64,000 nt of DNA from contig NC_064534.1 in the NCBI RefSeq assembly GCF_023856365.1, positions 11,614,536 to 11,678,535 of the forward strand, written 5' to 3'. This document shows, one piece after another, positions 48,058 through 59,524 of the stretch. The notes under the pieces are model-generated. The model had not been told where the DNA came from. It saw only the letters and a program-made list of their open reading frames with translations, and made no database searches. Both the position numbers and the translations under genes were made by a program. The stretch's first letter is position 1. Each line of letters starts with the position of its first letter. Origin of the DNA: Brienomyrus brachyistius. Lineage: Eukaryota; Chordata; Actinopteri; Osteoglossiformes; Mormyridae.

Positions 48058-48799
48058 TGTGTTTTAACTTTAATTTAAATCTGGAGGCTGAATGCTGCCT
48101 CGAGGTTTTTGTTGCTAAGTTCAGTTGGAGTTGCTGTAGCCAGGAATAAAAGGTGCTGCACACATTGACGCATTAAATTTAACTTTCCGTTCCAGCATTT
48201 CCAGACGTACTTGCATTTATAAAATGAAACGGCACCATTTCACATTGTATTTATATGTGTATCTCTACAACATTCTTCTAGGAACATCCCAGGCTAAATT
48301 CTCAAAGATCACAATATTAAAATTAGATCAAGGGGGTTGCTTTTTAAAAAAAACTGCCAAAACAATTAAAAATATCAGTACCATTTGAAGTTAACCAAGC
48401 GGCATAGTCATGTGATTGACTATGGTATTTACGACCACTTGTCACCAAACTTTGCTTTGACTTTAATGTCAAAGGGTTCTAAATGCAGTGAAATCTGCAG
48501 TGTAAAAATAAAACTGAAACTCATCTGCTCGATGAAACTTCACTCTCAACTTAGAATGTTGACATTTGAGGGTTAAACAGGGACAGGGTGGAGTTAGGGT
48601 CAAACAAAAACAAACTGAAATATACTAAATCAAACTAATTCAAGCAGCTGAGTTCCTGGAAATGAATAGACAAACCGGGATCTAATGGGAGGAAATTACA
48701 TGTCTTGGGACCAGCATCAAACATCCGGGTTGCCACCAAGAAAAAAAACTCAACTAGGCAATGTACAGTATGCAAAACGTAGGTGCAGCGGGGGCCAGT
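48058..48799. other. Unique non-coding DNA
   Basis: Nothing recognisable. Confidence 0.5.
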
Positions 48800-49016
48800 T
48801 AATGTTACATTTGTTTATTTAGCAGAAACTTTCATTCAAAGCATTGTATACAATAGAAAAAGCAGGGGTCAGTCAGTCCCTGGACCAATCTGATTAAGGA
48901 CCTGGATCAAGAACCCATTGCTGAAACCACCGTGCCGACCACGAGATTTGACCAGCAACCTTCTGATTGTGGATGCAAGGTCTAAACCTACTGTGTTACA
49001 CATTACCCCATGTCAC
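48800..49016 (-). mobile_element. V-SINE-type tailed repeat, minus strand
   Basis: The left end, tttatttagcagaaactttc followed by attcaaagc, is the reverse complement of the V-type SINE tail, as at 40.57 kb. The right part (gaccagcaaccttctgattg and cctactgtgttacacatta) resembles the reversed tRNA-like head of this fish repeat. It is diverged from the usual form throughout. Confidence 0.65.
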
Positions 49017-50259
49017 ATACGATTCAGCCTTTCATTTTTCGTTTGTTAAACATTGGGGGCAAAGAGACTCATAACCTCCGTGTCACTTCTGCTAAATGGA
49101 GCTGAACAAAGCATTCAAACCTTTATTCACATGCCAAAGGGAGAAGTGTCTCACCATTATCTAAGTTCATCAATAGAATTATTACCATTCAACTATGCAG
49201 CATTCCCCTGGAACCTTGGTGTCTCCAACGCTTTCTGCTGACTTCCTTCATGGGCCATCTGTTTTATAGCAAGATATTTATAGAGATACATGTTTTGACT
49301 AGAGACTTTCCTTTCACTTTAAACTACTGGAATATTTTCAAGTCATTCGGCTGTTCACATTCTCAAGTGGTTTTCCCTAAAGATAGTCTCCAACCAATTA
49401 CATCTTCCTGTCTTTTTAGTTCTTATAACAAACAAAAGATCCTAAGGCATCAAATACCATGTCTACTCTTATTGGACAGGTATATCAACTCAGTTATCAG
49501 TTTCAAAAATCCTTGGGTATGTGTCTTATTACAACAAGGACAGGTGACAATTCAAATCATGTGATTGTACAGTTCACAATTTTTAAACCTATATTTTAAG
49601 GGGAGTGCATGTTTATGCCTAAGAATCGGCTTTAAGATTGCTTTTAGTATTATTGGTTATATCATAGTGCATGGGTTTTTTCAGTTATTTTCTTAGGTTA
49701 AAATAATCACAATAATTAATTACTTGATAATTAATAACTTAAATAGAGATATTATAAAGAGATGTATCGATTTCAGTCACAGTAACTTGCGAAAATCATA
49801 TACACTTTAAAATAAACATTTCTAGAGTCACTAGAAATGTACATCAGTACATGAAGCAATGTGACGGTGGTGTCTTTGGAGTGACAGTCACTTTAATTGT
49901 CTAAATCTTCTAATGCACTTTGTAAAATCATGATGTTCTGGGTTCCGTTCTGCAATAATATTGTTTGCAGCTAGTGCAAGAGACTATATATGCTATCTCA
50001 CTATAAATGTACTTAAAATGAGAAGGTAGTATATATTGAATTTGCAAACACATTATATGCCTTTGCTTGCAACTCAAGATGTAGTGCGGCTGTACCCTGA
50101 GTCATGTATATGAATTATATAAAGGCATTTTAAACTGATTACTAGTCAACAAATTCCAAAAAGAGTCACTTTTCTATTAAATATCGATCTAACTTGGTAT
50201 GTTGAACAGTCTGATATTAAACTAGAAGACATGTGATATCTATGTCCCGAAGCAGCTTT
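49017..50259. other. Unique AT-rich non-coding DNA
   Basis: No repeat family. The 104-codon frame at 49250-49564 has no recognised domain. Confidence 0.5.
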
Positions 50260-50720
50260 ATACAAACTTTCCTGCTTCATTTTTGGATGATGTTCATGCA
50301 CTGTGGTGCATTCTTCATAGCTCATTCAGTTGAGGTGTTTGCATCCATCGTCTTGCCCCAGATCTGATATGCTGTGTTTAGCTTCATAATTAATTCCCTC
50401 CTTATTGGTTTTGAATTGATAATGCATGAAGACATTGTAAAAATGCTGAAACATTTGGGAATATGGTATTAATTGGTGAATAGAGGCTCGGAGAGGTTTT
50501 TTTCTTGTCCAGAATCAAATTATGGCTGCCTTAGAGACTCAAAAGGCAAGAACTTTAATCATTTTCTTGCCCTGGTGTTGCATGACGGGGCCTCAGCTTA
50601 ACTTTAGCTGAAATCACATCATTACTCTAAAGTCTAGAAATAACGTTTGAATTGATTAATTGTGGTCTCCAAGTTAATGGTTTTAATTCCTACCGTGGCA
50701 CTGTCTGGAGATTTTGTGAG
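50260..50720. promoter_or_regulatory. Candidate conserved non-coding element
   Basis: Repeat-free stretch with cataattaattcc near 50387, attgattaattgtgg near 50653 and other TAAT-core words. The texture resembles the 45 kb region. Inference only. Confidence 0.3.
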
Positions 50721-51461
50721 TTCTCTGTGTTTTAGCAAAGGTTTGCTCCTTCAGACTGATGACATAAAGCTTAAATCTCTAAATTACCCTTTGCGTGTTT
50801 GTGTTTGTACCCAGGGATGAATTGGTTTCCACTTTAAAATATGCCCTGCATACTGGCCTGTGCTTCGTGCGCATTGATAAGTGCTTATGGAGGATGAACG
50901 AATAAATCAACTAAATTAAACTGGATTTTAATAGCAAATGTGTTTTATTCAGAATCCGAAGGTTTCATCATGTCATGAATTGTACTAACAGTAAAATGGA
51001 CACTGATAACCTTTGCGGGTGTTTTCTAAGCAGGGACAAAACATCAATTGACCTTGGGCCCTGTTGTGCCAGAAGGACGATTACACAAAATGCTTTGGAA
51101 ATTACTTGAAGAAATTCAAAATTTGTGCAACATTTCATTGTTATTTTGAACTGCTCTACTGCCCGTATCCTTTGGCCACCGGGGAAATTAAATGGCAGCA
51201 GTAAGACCTTTGTATTCTTGTCATTGCACATAGCTTAAATTAGATTATTTGAGCAAATGAAAAATATTCCAAAGGGTTAAAAAATATCCTGACTTACCAG
51301 TTAGGTGGACTGATAGAGAGAGACAAAAGCTTTTTAAATAGCAAATTCTTGATGTTCTCTGAGTATAATTGTGGATGCCCAGACTTGACACAATAGACAT
51401 GCCACAAATTCGGGAGAATTGAAAAATGTCAATATATGTCAAATCACAGTGAGAATTAATC
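50721..51461. other. Unique AT-rich non-coding DNA
   Basis: Nothing recognisable. Confidence 0.5.
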
Positions 51462-51718
51462 TTTTAACTGCTTATCCTGGTCAGGGTTGCCTGGAGCCTT
51501 TCCCAGGCAGGATAGGCCACAAGGCTGCAGTACACCCTGGATGGGATGCCATACCATCGCAGAGCACACCCATGCACTATGAGCAATTTGCAGGCACTGG
51601 TTAGCCTAACTACATGTCTTTGGGATGCTGGAAGGAGGCAGAGCACCCAATAGGATTTGACCCCCAGCCCTGGAGTTGTGAAGCAAGGATGCTATTCATT
51701 GCACTACCATGCCTCCCA
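51462..51718 (-). mobile_element. Diverged SINE, minus strand
   Basis: The words aactgcttatcctggtcagg, catcgcagagcacaccca, ccccagccctggagttgtga and gcactaccatgcctccc follow, in reverse, the 3' end, body and head of the GGAT-tailed SINE family. Confidence 0.7.
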
Positions 51719-51859
51719 GGCAAATATGCACTCATGCTGAATAATGAAGCGCTATACTCAGCATGCAGAGGGTGTCCCCAGGATCTGAGCTAAGAACCAC
51801 TGTATCAGGCGCTGTATTACAGAGCAGTTACACAATCTACTGTATATTATATTAAATAA

Positions 51860-51990
51860 AATGTCCATCCACCCAGCCATTTGTGGTGATTCCTGGAGCC
51901 TATTCCAGGAACCATATGACAGAAAACCAGCTACGCCTTGGAAAGAATGTCAGTCTATCGCAAGATACACACAAAAAACACAATCACAGC
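51860..51990 (-). mobile_element. Short SINE/LINE-type 3' fragment, minus strand
   Basis: tccatccacccagccatttg, cctggagcctattccaggaa and cagtctatcgcaagataca match the reversed 3' region of the GGAT-tailed repeats with high divergence. Confidence 0.45.
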
Positions 51991-52455
51991 CTATAATTAG
52001 CACTGATTTTTCTGCCCTGACAAAAAGAGAAGCACAGCTGACAGATAGATAAATAACAGCAAGGACGGCATAAAAAGTGAGATCTTGAATTTTTAAGGCT
52101 TTCTTGTGCCTCTTGTTTTTATACCTCTCCAAACACACACCTTTCATTACAGTGACTGTCAGTGTTTATACTGTGGGATTTGAAAGACAACTTTTTTTCT
52201 TTTTAGATTGCCAAAACCAGAACAAACTTAAAAAAAATGAAAAAAAAGGTTTAAAACCATACACCCAGTATTCCCAGTTCACTTTCTGACATTACTGACA
52301 TATTTACAGTGGAAAAAAAAATGAAGTCTCTGTACCTACAACTAAACGTAAGAAAACTTAAAATGTTTTCTTAAATAGGTCATAACAGAAAGTCCACAGG
52401 AAACATATTTGCGGACACATAGAAGTAGGTGGATTCTGAAAATGGAGAAGTGATT
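51991..52455. other. Unique AT-rich non-coding DNA
   Basis: Several short A and T runs, with no gene. Confidence 0.5.
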
Positions 52456-52704
52456 TAGATAAGATAAAGGTGGCTGAAAGTGATGGCTGGCACGTCCGGG
52501 GGAGGTATCGCAGAGCCTGATGGCAGCGGGCCGGAAGGATCCCCAGCAGTGCTTCTTAGGACACTGCCATGGAATGGGCCAGTGGCTAAAGGGGCTCTAG
52601 GAGAGCGCCCCTTGGAGGCCGAGGACAGAATTGCACATGTTGTTCTCTTCCACTCCTCTACAGCTACCTCCAGTAGGTTCAGGGTCAATCTTGCCTACAT
52701 ATAG
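52456..52704 (-). pseudogene. C-terminal remnant of a LINE reverse-transcriptase ORF
   Basis: On the minus strand one frame reads SFRPAAIRLCD around 52540-52500. This closely resembles the FRPAAIRLFN-type C-terminal motif of fish non-LTR retrotransposon polyproteins. The segment has higher GC than its flanks, and the surrounding family-like sequence is split over frames. Only the last 60-80 residues' worth remains, so it is a 5'-truncated dead copy. The clade is not assigned. The 77- and 74-codon overlapping frames are in the wrong phase. Confidence 0.6.
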
Positions 52705-53279
52705 AAATGTATAATATACCATATAATTATATAACAGTATAATAATTTACATTATTTGTTGACCTAGCAGGTTGGAATGAATCGCTTATCGTCGGAGAGG
52801 AGAAGCTGAGGCAAGGTGTTCTGCTTAAAGCTTTTTTTTTTTAAGCTCTGTACGGTATTAGGGAACCAAATTAATCTGGCAATTACTGCTTACCTGCTGA
52901 CTTGTCTGAGGGGCCTATTTTGACTGAGAGGTCCAGGGCCAGTGTGACTGCGGAGTGCTTGAAGACTGCCTGATTCTGATGTATTGTTCCGCTGCCTTTT
53001 CCTCCAGCTTGTGTGCCATTAAAGATTCAAGTGTGGCACAGACCATACATATTTCATAGAGCATTTTGCAAACAACAAATGAATAAAAGATTGAGAAAAC
53101 ATGTAGAACCCCGTATCAGCGTATTACGGTGCCCTATTTCTATGGTGAGTAATGTTTTCTTCAGTAACGTTTGGTATTGTTCATACACAGCCTGGAACAT
53201 TTGTTGCTCTTAAAGCATAAAATGAGAGACTAAGACGTTAAACTGACAGCTATCACGTCCATTACTCTTTTCAAAGAGG
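52705..53279. other. Unique AT-rich non-coding DNA
   Basis: Nothing recognisable. Confidence 0.5.
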
Positions 53280-53580
53280 TTATATAATTCATCTGTTCTC
53301 CACAACTGTCGCAAGAAAATAATACATTTCTGTTACAAAACTAAATAATGTAATTACGGGGCTGAAAATGAATACCCATTATCTAGCTGCATTAAAGAGT
53401 GAAGAGGTACGAGGCTGAATGGCTTTCTGAAAATTGTATCACGCTTTCATCCTCAAAACAAACAGTGAAAAAACGTGACATTGTGTTAGGAGAGCGGGTT
53501 GCTAGGAGACCGTTTGTAACATCACCTTTGACTTGGCAAAAATGACCATTGTCATCATCAAACTCATCTGGGCTATAACA
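53280..53580. promoter_or_regulatory. Candidate regulatory element with an RFX X-box-like site
   Basis: Repeat-free. gttgctaggagac at 53498-53510 resembles an RFX X-box (GTTGCYATGGNAAC-type) with the second half-site degraded; gtttgtaac follows at 53512-53520. A gtaatta word lies near 53351. Function is inferred from the motif. Confidence 0.3.
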
Positions 53581-53687
53581 GCATGTACTTAGAAATTGCC
53601 ACCGAATTCTGGACAGTTTTTTGTTGTACATATGCCAAAGAGTATTTCATAAAAAAGAATACTTTAAGACTATATACATATAGGCAT

Positions 53688-53690
<3 letters not shown>

Positions 53691-53740
<50 letters not shown>
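53691..53740. repeat. (CA)n microsatellite
   Basis: Twenty-five perfect CA units. Confidence 0.97.
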
Positions 53741-53743
<3 letters not shown>

Positions 53744-53879
53744 ATATTTATACAGAAACACAGATGCTAAAATATCAAATATCGGCTTTTTACTGATAAT
53801 TTTTAGTAAAATATTGAAGCATATAGATAAGTAATGATCCAATAAATAAAAAACGTATAACCTCCAGCTGACCTCCTGC

Positions 53880-53962
53880 CATAAGTCCCATAAATCTGAA
53901 GAGAGTGAGCAGTCTGGAGATGCATGGATGGATGGATGGATGGATGGATGGATGGATGGATA
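53880..53962 (+). mobile_element. SINE-type tail with (GGAT)n, plus strand
   Basis: About ten GGAT units at 53923-53960 end a short stretch that weakly resembles a SINE 3' region. The body is not identifiable. Confidence 0.55.
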
Positions 53963-54714
53963 TTAAATGTTTACAGTTTGCTTATTGGAATTAGTTGTAG
54001 CCTTTTAGAGACGATTTAAATTTCAAGGGGACTCGCTGATCCGGACGAGTGGAGTCACAGAGGGCAGGGAGTTAAACAGCAGGTACACTGAAGATCAAGA
54101 CGGGGGCCGTCCGGGTTACGGAAGTTACATGGAGGGGCTGGATTCTTCCTGCTCCATCTTGGCTGGAAGAAACGAACACGGAGTTGCTGTGGCTGTAACC
54201 AGCGGAAGATTTTTTTTTTTTCATGCAAATGCCACAGCAGTGCAATCAATCACCTGACTTATGTGCCCCCCCCGACACACACACAGTCAGAACCCAGGGT
54301 GCCTCAAAGCCTTTGTTTCAAAGCTCACTTGTTAAATTAGCACTGATCAAAGAGTAAAACATTTATCATGCTTATTAGTGAATAAACCTAGCAGTAGGTG
54401 TCCCAAGTGAGGAGATAAGCCCCCCCCCCCCACCTCTTGCCAATGTCTTGCCATTTCCTGTCAAACCAAACAGAATATTATGAAGAGCTACAGACACAAT
54501 ATACTTGGGTGCATAACAATCTCAGACGAAATTATTTTTAGCAAGCATTATTAATTATCATTAAATCACAGAGATGAACACACGAAAGGTTTTATACTTT
54601 TTGTTCAGTACACAACACGTATAACTCAAAGATACCATCACCAGTTTGGGCTGTTAAGTGTAAATACGCCAACGTCGTCACAAAAATGCAAAAGAGAGAA
54701 GAACCAAAGAAAAT
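53963..54714. other. Unique non-coding DNA with a C12 run
   Basis: C12 at 54420-54431. The 54.05-54.24 kb part is richer in GC and unclassified. Confidence 0.5.
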
Positions 54715-54860
54715 GCATTGAAGTCACACTGTAGGGCTGTGGCCGTTTCATTTGCAAATCGCTCTAATTTCACTTGATGCTGCAAGCAGTCACTTTTAAT
54801 GGCTGAGATTATTAACAATCATGTACTCCTGCAGTGCATTCTGGGACTGTGGGATTTGTT
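54715..54860. promoter_or_regulatory. Candidate conserved non-coding element
   Basis: Repeat-free, mixed-composition sequence with cgtttcatttgcaaatcgc, an octamer-like palindromic word. Weak, motif-based evidence. Confidence 0.25.
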
Positions 54861-55128
54861 TTACAACAGGGCATATTACAAAGGTCATTAGGTTAAAAAG
54901 ACATCCAGTGTCCATGACACGGACAGCGTTTCGCCAAGTGAAGTCGCCATGCTTTGGTGTTGGACATGCTGGTTATCTTCAGCGATCAGGGAACCTCATT
55001 AGGCAATAACATAACAGAAATAAATAAGTCATATATCTTTATATAGCTTTCAGCTATTTAAGGATTTCAAAAGCAAAACTGAGGCTGGAGCAGTACACTT
55101 GTTTGTTGGTCTAATTGCTGTCATGTTT
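54861..55128. other. Unique non-coding DNA
   Basis: Nothing recognisable. Confidence 0.5.
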
Positions 55129-55311
55129 CATGGCCTAATGGTTAAGGACGTGCAATTGTAATCAAAAGAGCTGGTTTGAATCTTTGGCTGGCGAGGTACT
55201 CCTGAAATACTCTGCACAAGGTGCTGTCGTCCTCTGCTATGTCACATGCAGGTTAAATACAGAGGACATGTTTCATTGTGGTGCACTGTAAGACAACTAA
55301 TCACTTTCGTT
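55129..55311 (+). mobile_element. tRNA-derived SINE of a third family, plus strand
   Basis: The head has an A box (tggcctaatggttaagga) and a B box (ggtttgaatcttt) at normal spacing. The 3' half reads gcaggttaaatacagagga, catgtttcattgtggtg and ctaatcactttcgttt, as in a SINE common in many teleosts that ends 'cagaggacacatttcgttg ... aatcacttcactttc'. It is nearly full length but diverged. Confidence 0.8.
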
Positions 55312-55687
55312 TATGATGCATGATTCCAAGTTCATAGACAGAATTTTGTTATTCTTTTATTTTTTCTTTTGCTTTATAGTTGTCTGCAGCCTGCTTCTCG
55401 CGGTTATTGTCTGGATGCAGTTTCTAAAAGCGTCAGTCGGGCTGAATGCTAAGGCATGTATGCTGGGATGAGCACAGAGCCTCTCGGCAACAGCATGGTG
55501 AATTTGGGATTTGAAATTAATTATTCGGTCATTAAAAAACCCTCCTTTGCACCACTCGAAAAAGTGCAAAGCAAATCTGGTTAGGTGATGTTAAATATAA
55601 AATATAGGTGGTGCCCAGCCATATTCTCAGTTTCTGGGCCTGACAGAATATTCAGTGAGAAAAACACTTCTTTTATATTTCCATCTC
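55312..55687. other. Unique non-coding DNA
   Basis: Nothing recognisable. Confidence 0.5.
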
Positions 55688-55840
55688 TTAAACCATCCAT
55701 CTGTCCATCTGTCCCTTTGTCTGTCCAACCATTTAACCAACCATCTTCTATAACCTTCTATCCGGTAGGAGGTCACAATGAGCCTGGAGCCCCCTTACTG
55801 GGAGCACATCACACAGGACAGGGGGCGTCACCGAGAAGGT
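55688..55840 (-). mobile_element. SINE/LINE-type 3' fragment, minus strand
   Basis: A CCAT/CCATCTGT tail, then ggaggtcacaatgagcctgg and gggagcacatcacacaggac, resembling the reversed 3' end of GGAT-tailed repeats. Confidence 0.45.
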
Positions 55841-55954
55841 GATACCGGATGTCTGACAACATCTGGCAGAATCTTTTTCTTTTTTGAGACGATCTCAAAC
55901 ACCATGTTATCTTTGGGCATTAAGCAGTATTTGCCAGAACTGCCAAGAGTAACC

Positions 55955-56137
55955 CAGGGGTCTCCAACTCCGGTCCTGGAGAGCTACCGTCCAGTAGGTT
56001 TTCTATCCTACCTGGCTTCTGATGAGCCACACCTGCTCTCAGGTAAATACCAGGAACAGGTGTGGTTCATCAGAAGCCAAGTGGGACAGAAAACCTACTA
56101 GATAGTAGCTCTCCAGGACCGGAGTTGGAGACCCCTG
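55955..56137. mobile_element. 183-bp foldback element, hAT-like termini
   Basis: Two 81-bp arms (55955-56035 and 56057-56137) are near-perfect inverted copies around a 21-nt loop. The ends read caggggtctccaactccggt and its reverse complement. Termini starting CAGGGGTC fit hAT-type MITEs, a group abundant in teleosts, but the flanking 8-bp words do not match, so no target duplication supports that class. It is non-coding and depends on an outside transposase if mobile. Confidence 0.88.
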
Positions 56138-56639
56138 ACTTAGACAAACAAAGCAAAGCAGAGAAGCCAGAGGTAAACAGCTGGATTAATTAATGAATCA
56201 GCATCAAACCCAAATCTCCAGGGATCGTGGGAAAGTTATGACTTTGTGTATGTTCGGAGGAACCAACCATGTGGTTGAAGTGTCAGATGGAAAACACAAA
56301 CAAGGTCAGGTCCAAGGGTTTCCATGTGAACCATTTTTCCATATTCAGTCCTAGTATCATATATATCATTACAAGATACCATCTGGACTCCATAATGTAC
56401 TCACCACTCTGCCTCCTTGAGAGCAGAGTGCCAACACAGAGAGTGCCATCCATTACAATGGCAGGCAGGGCCACCTGGGTCAACGTGTGAGCACAACATC
56501 AAAGCTATTGGCCATAATACGGCTCTAGAAATACGCAAGCTATCCACATATAATTTCAATCGTCTTCACATCTGATTTGCTAACAAGTCTCCCTCCCCTA
56601 GCTCCTGATCTGTGCTGCTATGTCTATATAATGTAAATT
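56138..56639. other. Unique non-coding DNA
   Basis: No gene or repeat family is recognised. The overlapping 73- and 66-codon frames on opposite strands near 56.3-56.5 kb have no known relatives. Confidence 0.5.
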
Positions 56640-56757
56640 CATCCACCCATCCATCCATATATTTTCTGTAACCGCTTATGCTATGTAGGGTTGCGGGGGG
56701 TCCGGAGTCTATCCCGGAGGCTACGGGCACAAGGCAGGGAACTGACAAAGATACCTT
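56640..56757 (-). mobile_element. SINE 3' fragment, minus strand
   Basis: (CCAT)n, then ctgtaaccgcttatgctatg, gggttgcggggggtccgga and ctatcccggaggctacgggc: the reversed 3' end of a GGAT-tailed repeat, 5'-truncated at about 115 bp. Confidence 0.7.
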
Positions 56758-56850
56758 GAATTTCCATCAGAAGAAATAGGAAATAATTTCTGCCAAGTGC
56801 AAAAAGAATGTTCAGATAATACGCCTCACATGCTGTGTTCAAATTAAAAT

Positions 56851-57125
56851 CCATCCATCATCCAGCAGCTTATCCCTGTCAGGGTCGCAGGGTGGTGTGG
56901 GCCCTATTACCAGGTATCACAGGGCACACATATGGACAAACTGCCGAACACTATGGTCAAATCAGAGATGCCAACTAACCAAAATATGTCTTTGGACTAC
57001 AGGCCAAAACCAAAGTACCCAGTGGAGACCAGCATACTGTAACATGGAGAGAGCGTGATAGAGGAGGAATGCAAATCCCTGGAGGTGTGAGGCAACCATT
57101 CTATTCACTGTGCCATCATACCACC
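56851..57125 (-). mobile_element. Diverged, nearly full-length SINE, minus strand
   Basis: Starts with ccatccatcatccagcagct and ends with ggaggtgtgaggcaaccatt and tgccatcataccacc, the reversed head. It lies 94 bp from the preceding fragment in the same orientation. Confidence 0.7.
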
Positions 57126-57254
57126 CTCAAATTAAATCTTTTCTAACAGCGATTGTAAACAATCCTCTTTCTCTCCAGCTTGTAGGTATAAAATGGAAAA
57201 AGAAAAATCCATTTTCAGTTAATAAAAACAGCAAATGCCAAAAGCTCCACGCCT

Positions 57255-57553
57255 ATTTACCATATCTGCTTGTTCTTTGCAGGGTCATAGGAGCCCAGAG
57301 ACAGAACCTATGGGCGTAATGCAGGGAATAACGCAGGATGGACCATTCGCTCACACCTACAGGCAATTCAGCAGCTCCAGTTCACCTCAGCATGTGTTTG
57401 GACTTCCGGGGGAACCTGGAGATCCCAGAGGAAACCGCACGACGACATGGGGAGAACATGCAAACTACACACACGTGACCGAGGTGGAGACTCGAACCGG
57501 GGTCCCAGAGGTGTGAGGCAACAGTGCTAACCACTGCACCACCATGCCGCCCG
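57255..57553 (-). mobile_element. Well-preserved GGAT-type SINE, 3'-shortened, minus strand
   Basis: The minus-strand head is clear: the A box is the reverse of gtgctaaccactgcaccacc, and the B box is the reverse of gagactcgaaccggggtcc. gacgacatggggagaacatg and aaactacacacacgtgacc follow in family order. The (GGAT)n tail is missing and similarity fades near 57255. Head sequence is close to the 47.7 kb copy. Confidence 0.85.
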
Positions 57554-57924
57554 ACTATACAACAAAACACTGAAATTATATTTTCCTGCTACGAAATGAA
57601 CCTTTAAGGATCCCTTTCCATTTATTTACATTTATAGAGCTTTTTTTGGAAAACGGTGCCAGTGCATTGATAATATTCCTCTCCAGACTAACAGACCACA
57701 CAATCCTTATGATTTTGCTACAGTACAACGCACTTCTGCAAAGACCTAAAAAAATGAGTCTAAAGGAAAGCCGATGTTATTACAAGCACTTAAATTACTT
57801 TAGCTTTGAAAGAGGGATACAAGTTTTAATAATCACTAAAAAGGGCTGTTATGTCAAGTGGCATGTACCATCACAAAAAAAAAGCATTACGTGTGGATAA
57901 TGACAAGAAGTCTATCTTCCAAAC
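57554..57924. other. Unique AT-rich non-coding DNA
   Basis: Nothing recognisable. Confidence 0.5.
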
Positions 57925-58125
57925 ATTCATTCTGGTCAGAGTCACATGCATGACTGCAGTCTATCCCATCTGGCACGGGGCTGGGGGACACTGCAGACAG
58001 GACGTCAGTCCGTCCCGGGGTATGTACATACACACACTCCAACATTATGGGCATTTTAGTGACAGTAAAAGTCCAAAGTGCATGTTTTTGGACTGTGGGA
58101 GGAAACTTGCATGAGAAGAAGAGAA
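57925..58125 (-). mobile_element. Diverged SINE fragment, minus strand
   Basis: ggtcagagtcacatgcatg, ggacgtcagtccgtcccgg and gcatgtttttggactgtggg match the reversed body of the SINE/LINE-tail repeats. Confidence 0.55.
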
Positions 58126-59020
58126 CATGCAGAATGCAAAATGTGCCTTATGCATCATAGCACTTTCACAATAAACAAGGAGCATATACAGGCAAAAGGA
58201 TAAGGAGTTCATTGGTTTATTTGCATCTAATGTCAATTTAGATAAACCAATATAATAGAGTTGATGAGCTCAGTGTTCCCTATTCCCTTATGCTTTACAA
58301 AAAATAGCATTTACAAAACCTTATATGTATCCCTATGAATTTTCTTTTAAATGCACAAATTTGTCTTTATATCTCTTTCCCAGATTCTATCCCTACATGG
58401 CGTAATGTTAATGAAATTGCTAACGTTTATGGATAGTGTTAAACTTCTAGTAAGCAACACTTTCTATCTGTTAAGGAAGAATTTGGAAGGCTGGCTACTG
58501 TGATGTGTGCACAGTTTTCTTAGGCTGTGGACAAGTCCGAAGTGAGTTTTTGTAAGATACTATGCATTCTTCACTGCTGCAGGAAAACATTATAGTGTCT
58601 GGCTTCTGCAACATTCTCTGCAGGTTCCATGCTTACCATGGGTATGTTATATAACCAAAAATAAACAAAAACACTTATTTACATTTGTTAAGGGCAAACT
58701 GGGCCAAGCAACAAAATAAAAAAAAAACAAATCTGTGTTATTCTTAAATACACATTATACTATTTGTAAAACCGTACAAATTGCTTGGCTAATCTTGGAA
58801 AAGATCTCAGCCTGAAGGTTAAACTCTTGCACCTGAAAAATAAAAATAATAAGCAAGCAATTTGCCTATATGCCATGTGACTCAAGTATCTCCAAATAAA
58901 TCACTGCAAAATAAATGTCAGCCTATTTGCACTGCCAACACTGCACATCTTCAACGGCTAAATGAATGCATGTACTCATGAGCTGTGCCAATGGAAAAAG
59001 GAGGCAAGACATACAGGAAT
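58126..59020. other. Unique AT-rich non-coding DNA
   Basis: Nothing recognisable. Confidence 0.5.
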
Positions 59021-59021
59021 T

Positions 59022-59142
59022 CAACTCAGTTCGATTTATTTTTATATAGCGCCTTTCACAGCAAAGTCACCCGAAGGTGTTTTACACGGGTGTGTTGTAA
59101 TACACTGCTACATCATGCATACAGAATAATACGAAAACAGTG

Positions 59143-59209
<67 letters not shown>

Positions 59210-59330
59210 ACGGAGAGGAACCGAAAACAAAAATCTCTGGGGATCCAAGGTCAACTGGCTGGGTCAACTTGCTAAAAGCAAGGTGTAAGCGGAGGTCACG
59301 GTCAAAGCTGAAGTCCACCAGGAACTGTCT
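59022..59330 (+). mobile_element. Interspersed fish repeat containing a (GAAA)n array
   Basis: ttatttttatatagcgcctt, acagcaaagtcacccgaagg and tctctggggatccaaggtca are words I recall from a repeat scattered through many teleost genomes ('tttatatagcgcctttcac ... ctctggggatccgag'). The class is not assigned. The GAAA array lies in its middle. Confidence 0.55.
59142..59210. repeat. (GAAA)n microsatellite
   Basis: About 17 perfect GAAA units. The lysine/glutamate/arginine-rich and Phe/Leu/Ser-rich frames across it are artefacts. Confidence 0.97.
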
Positions 59331-59524
59331 GATTTACTTTGTTTTGACATGGAAATATTGTGATGTAAATTACTTTGGTGAGGGGATTTTTATTAGAAAA
59401 AAGCTTTCCCAAAGAAACTTGCTGAAATACAAGTTACACCAATGTGATGCATTTCTGCATCTCCCTATACAACAAGCTACAAGATATAATAAAGTTAATC
59501 AGGCAACGTACCACGTGAATTTCA

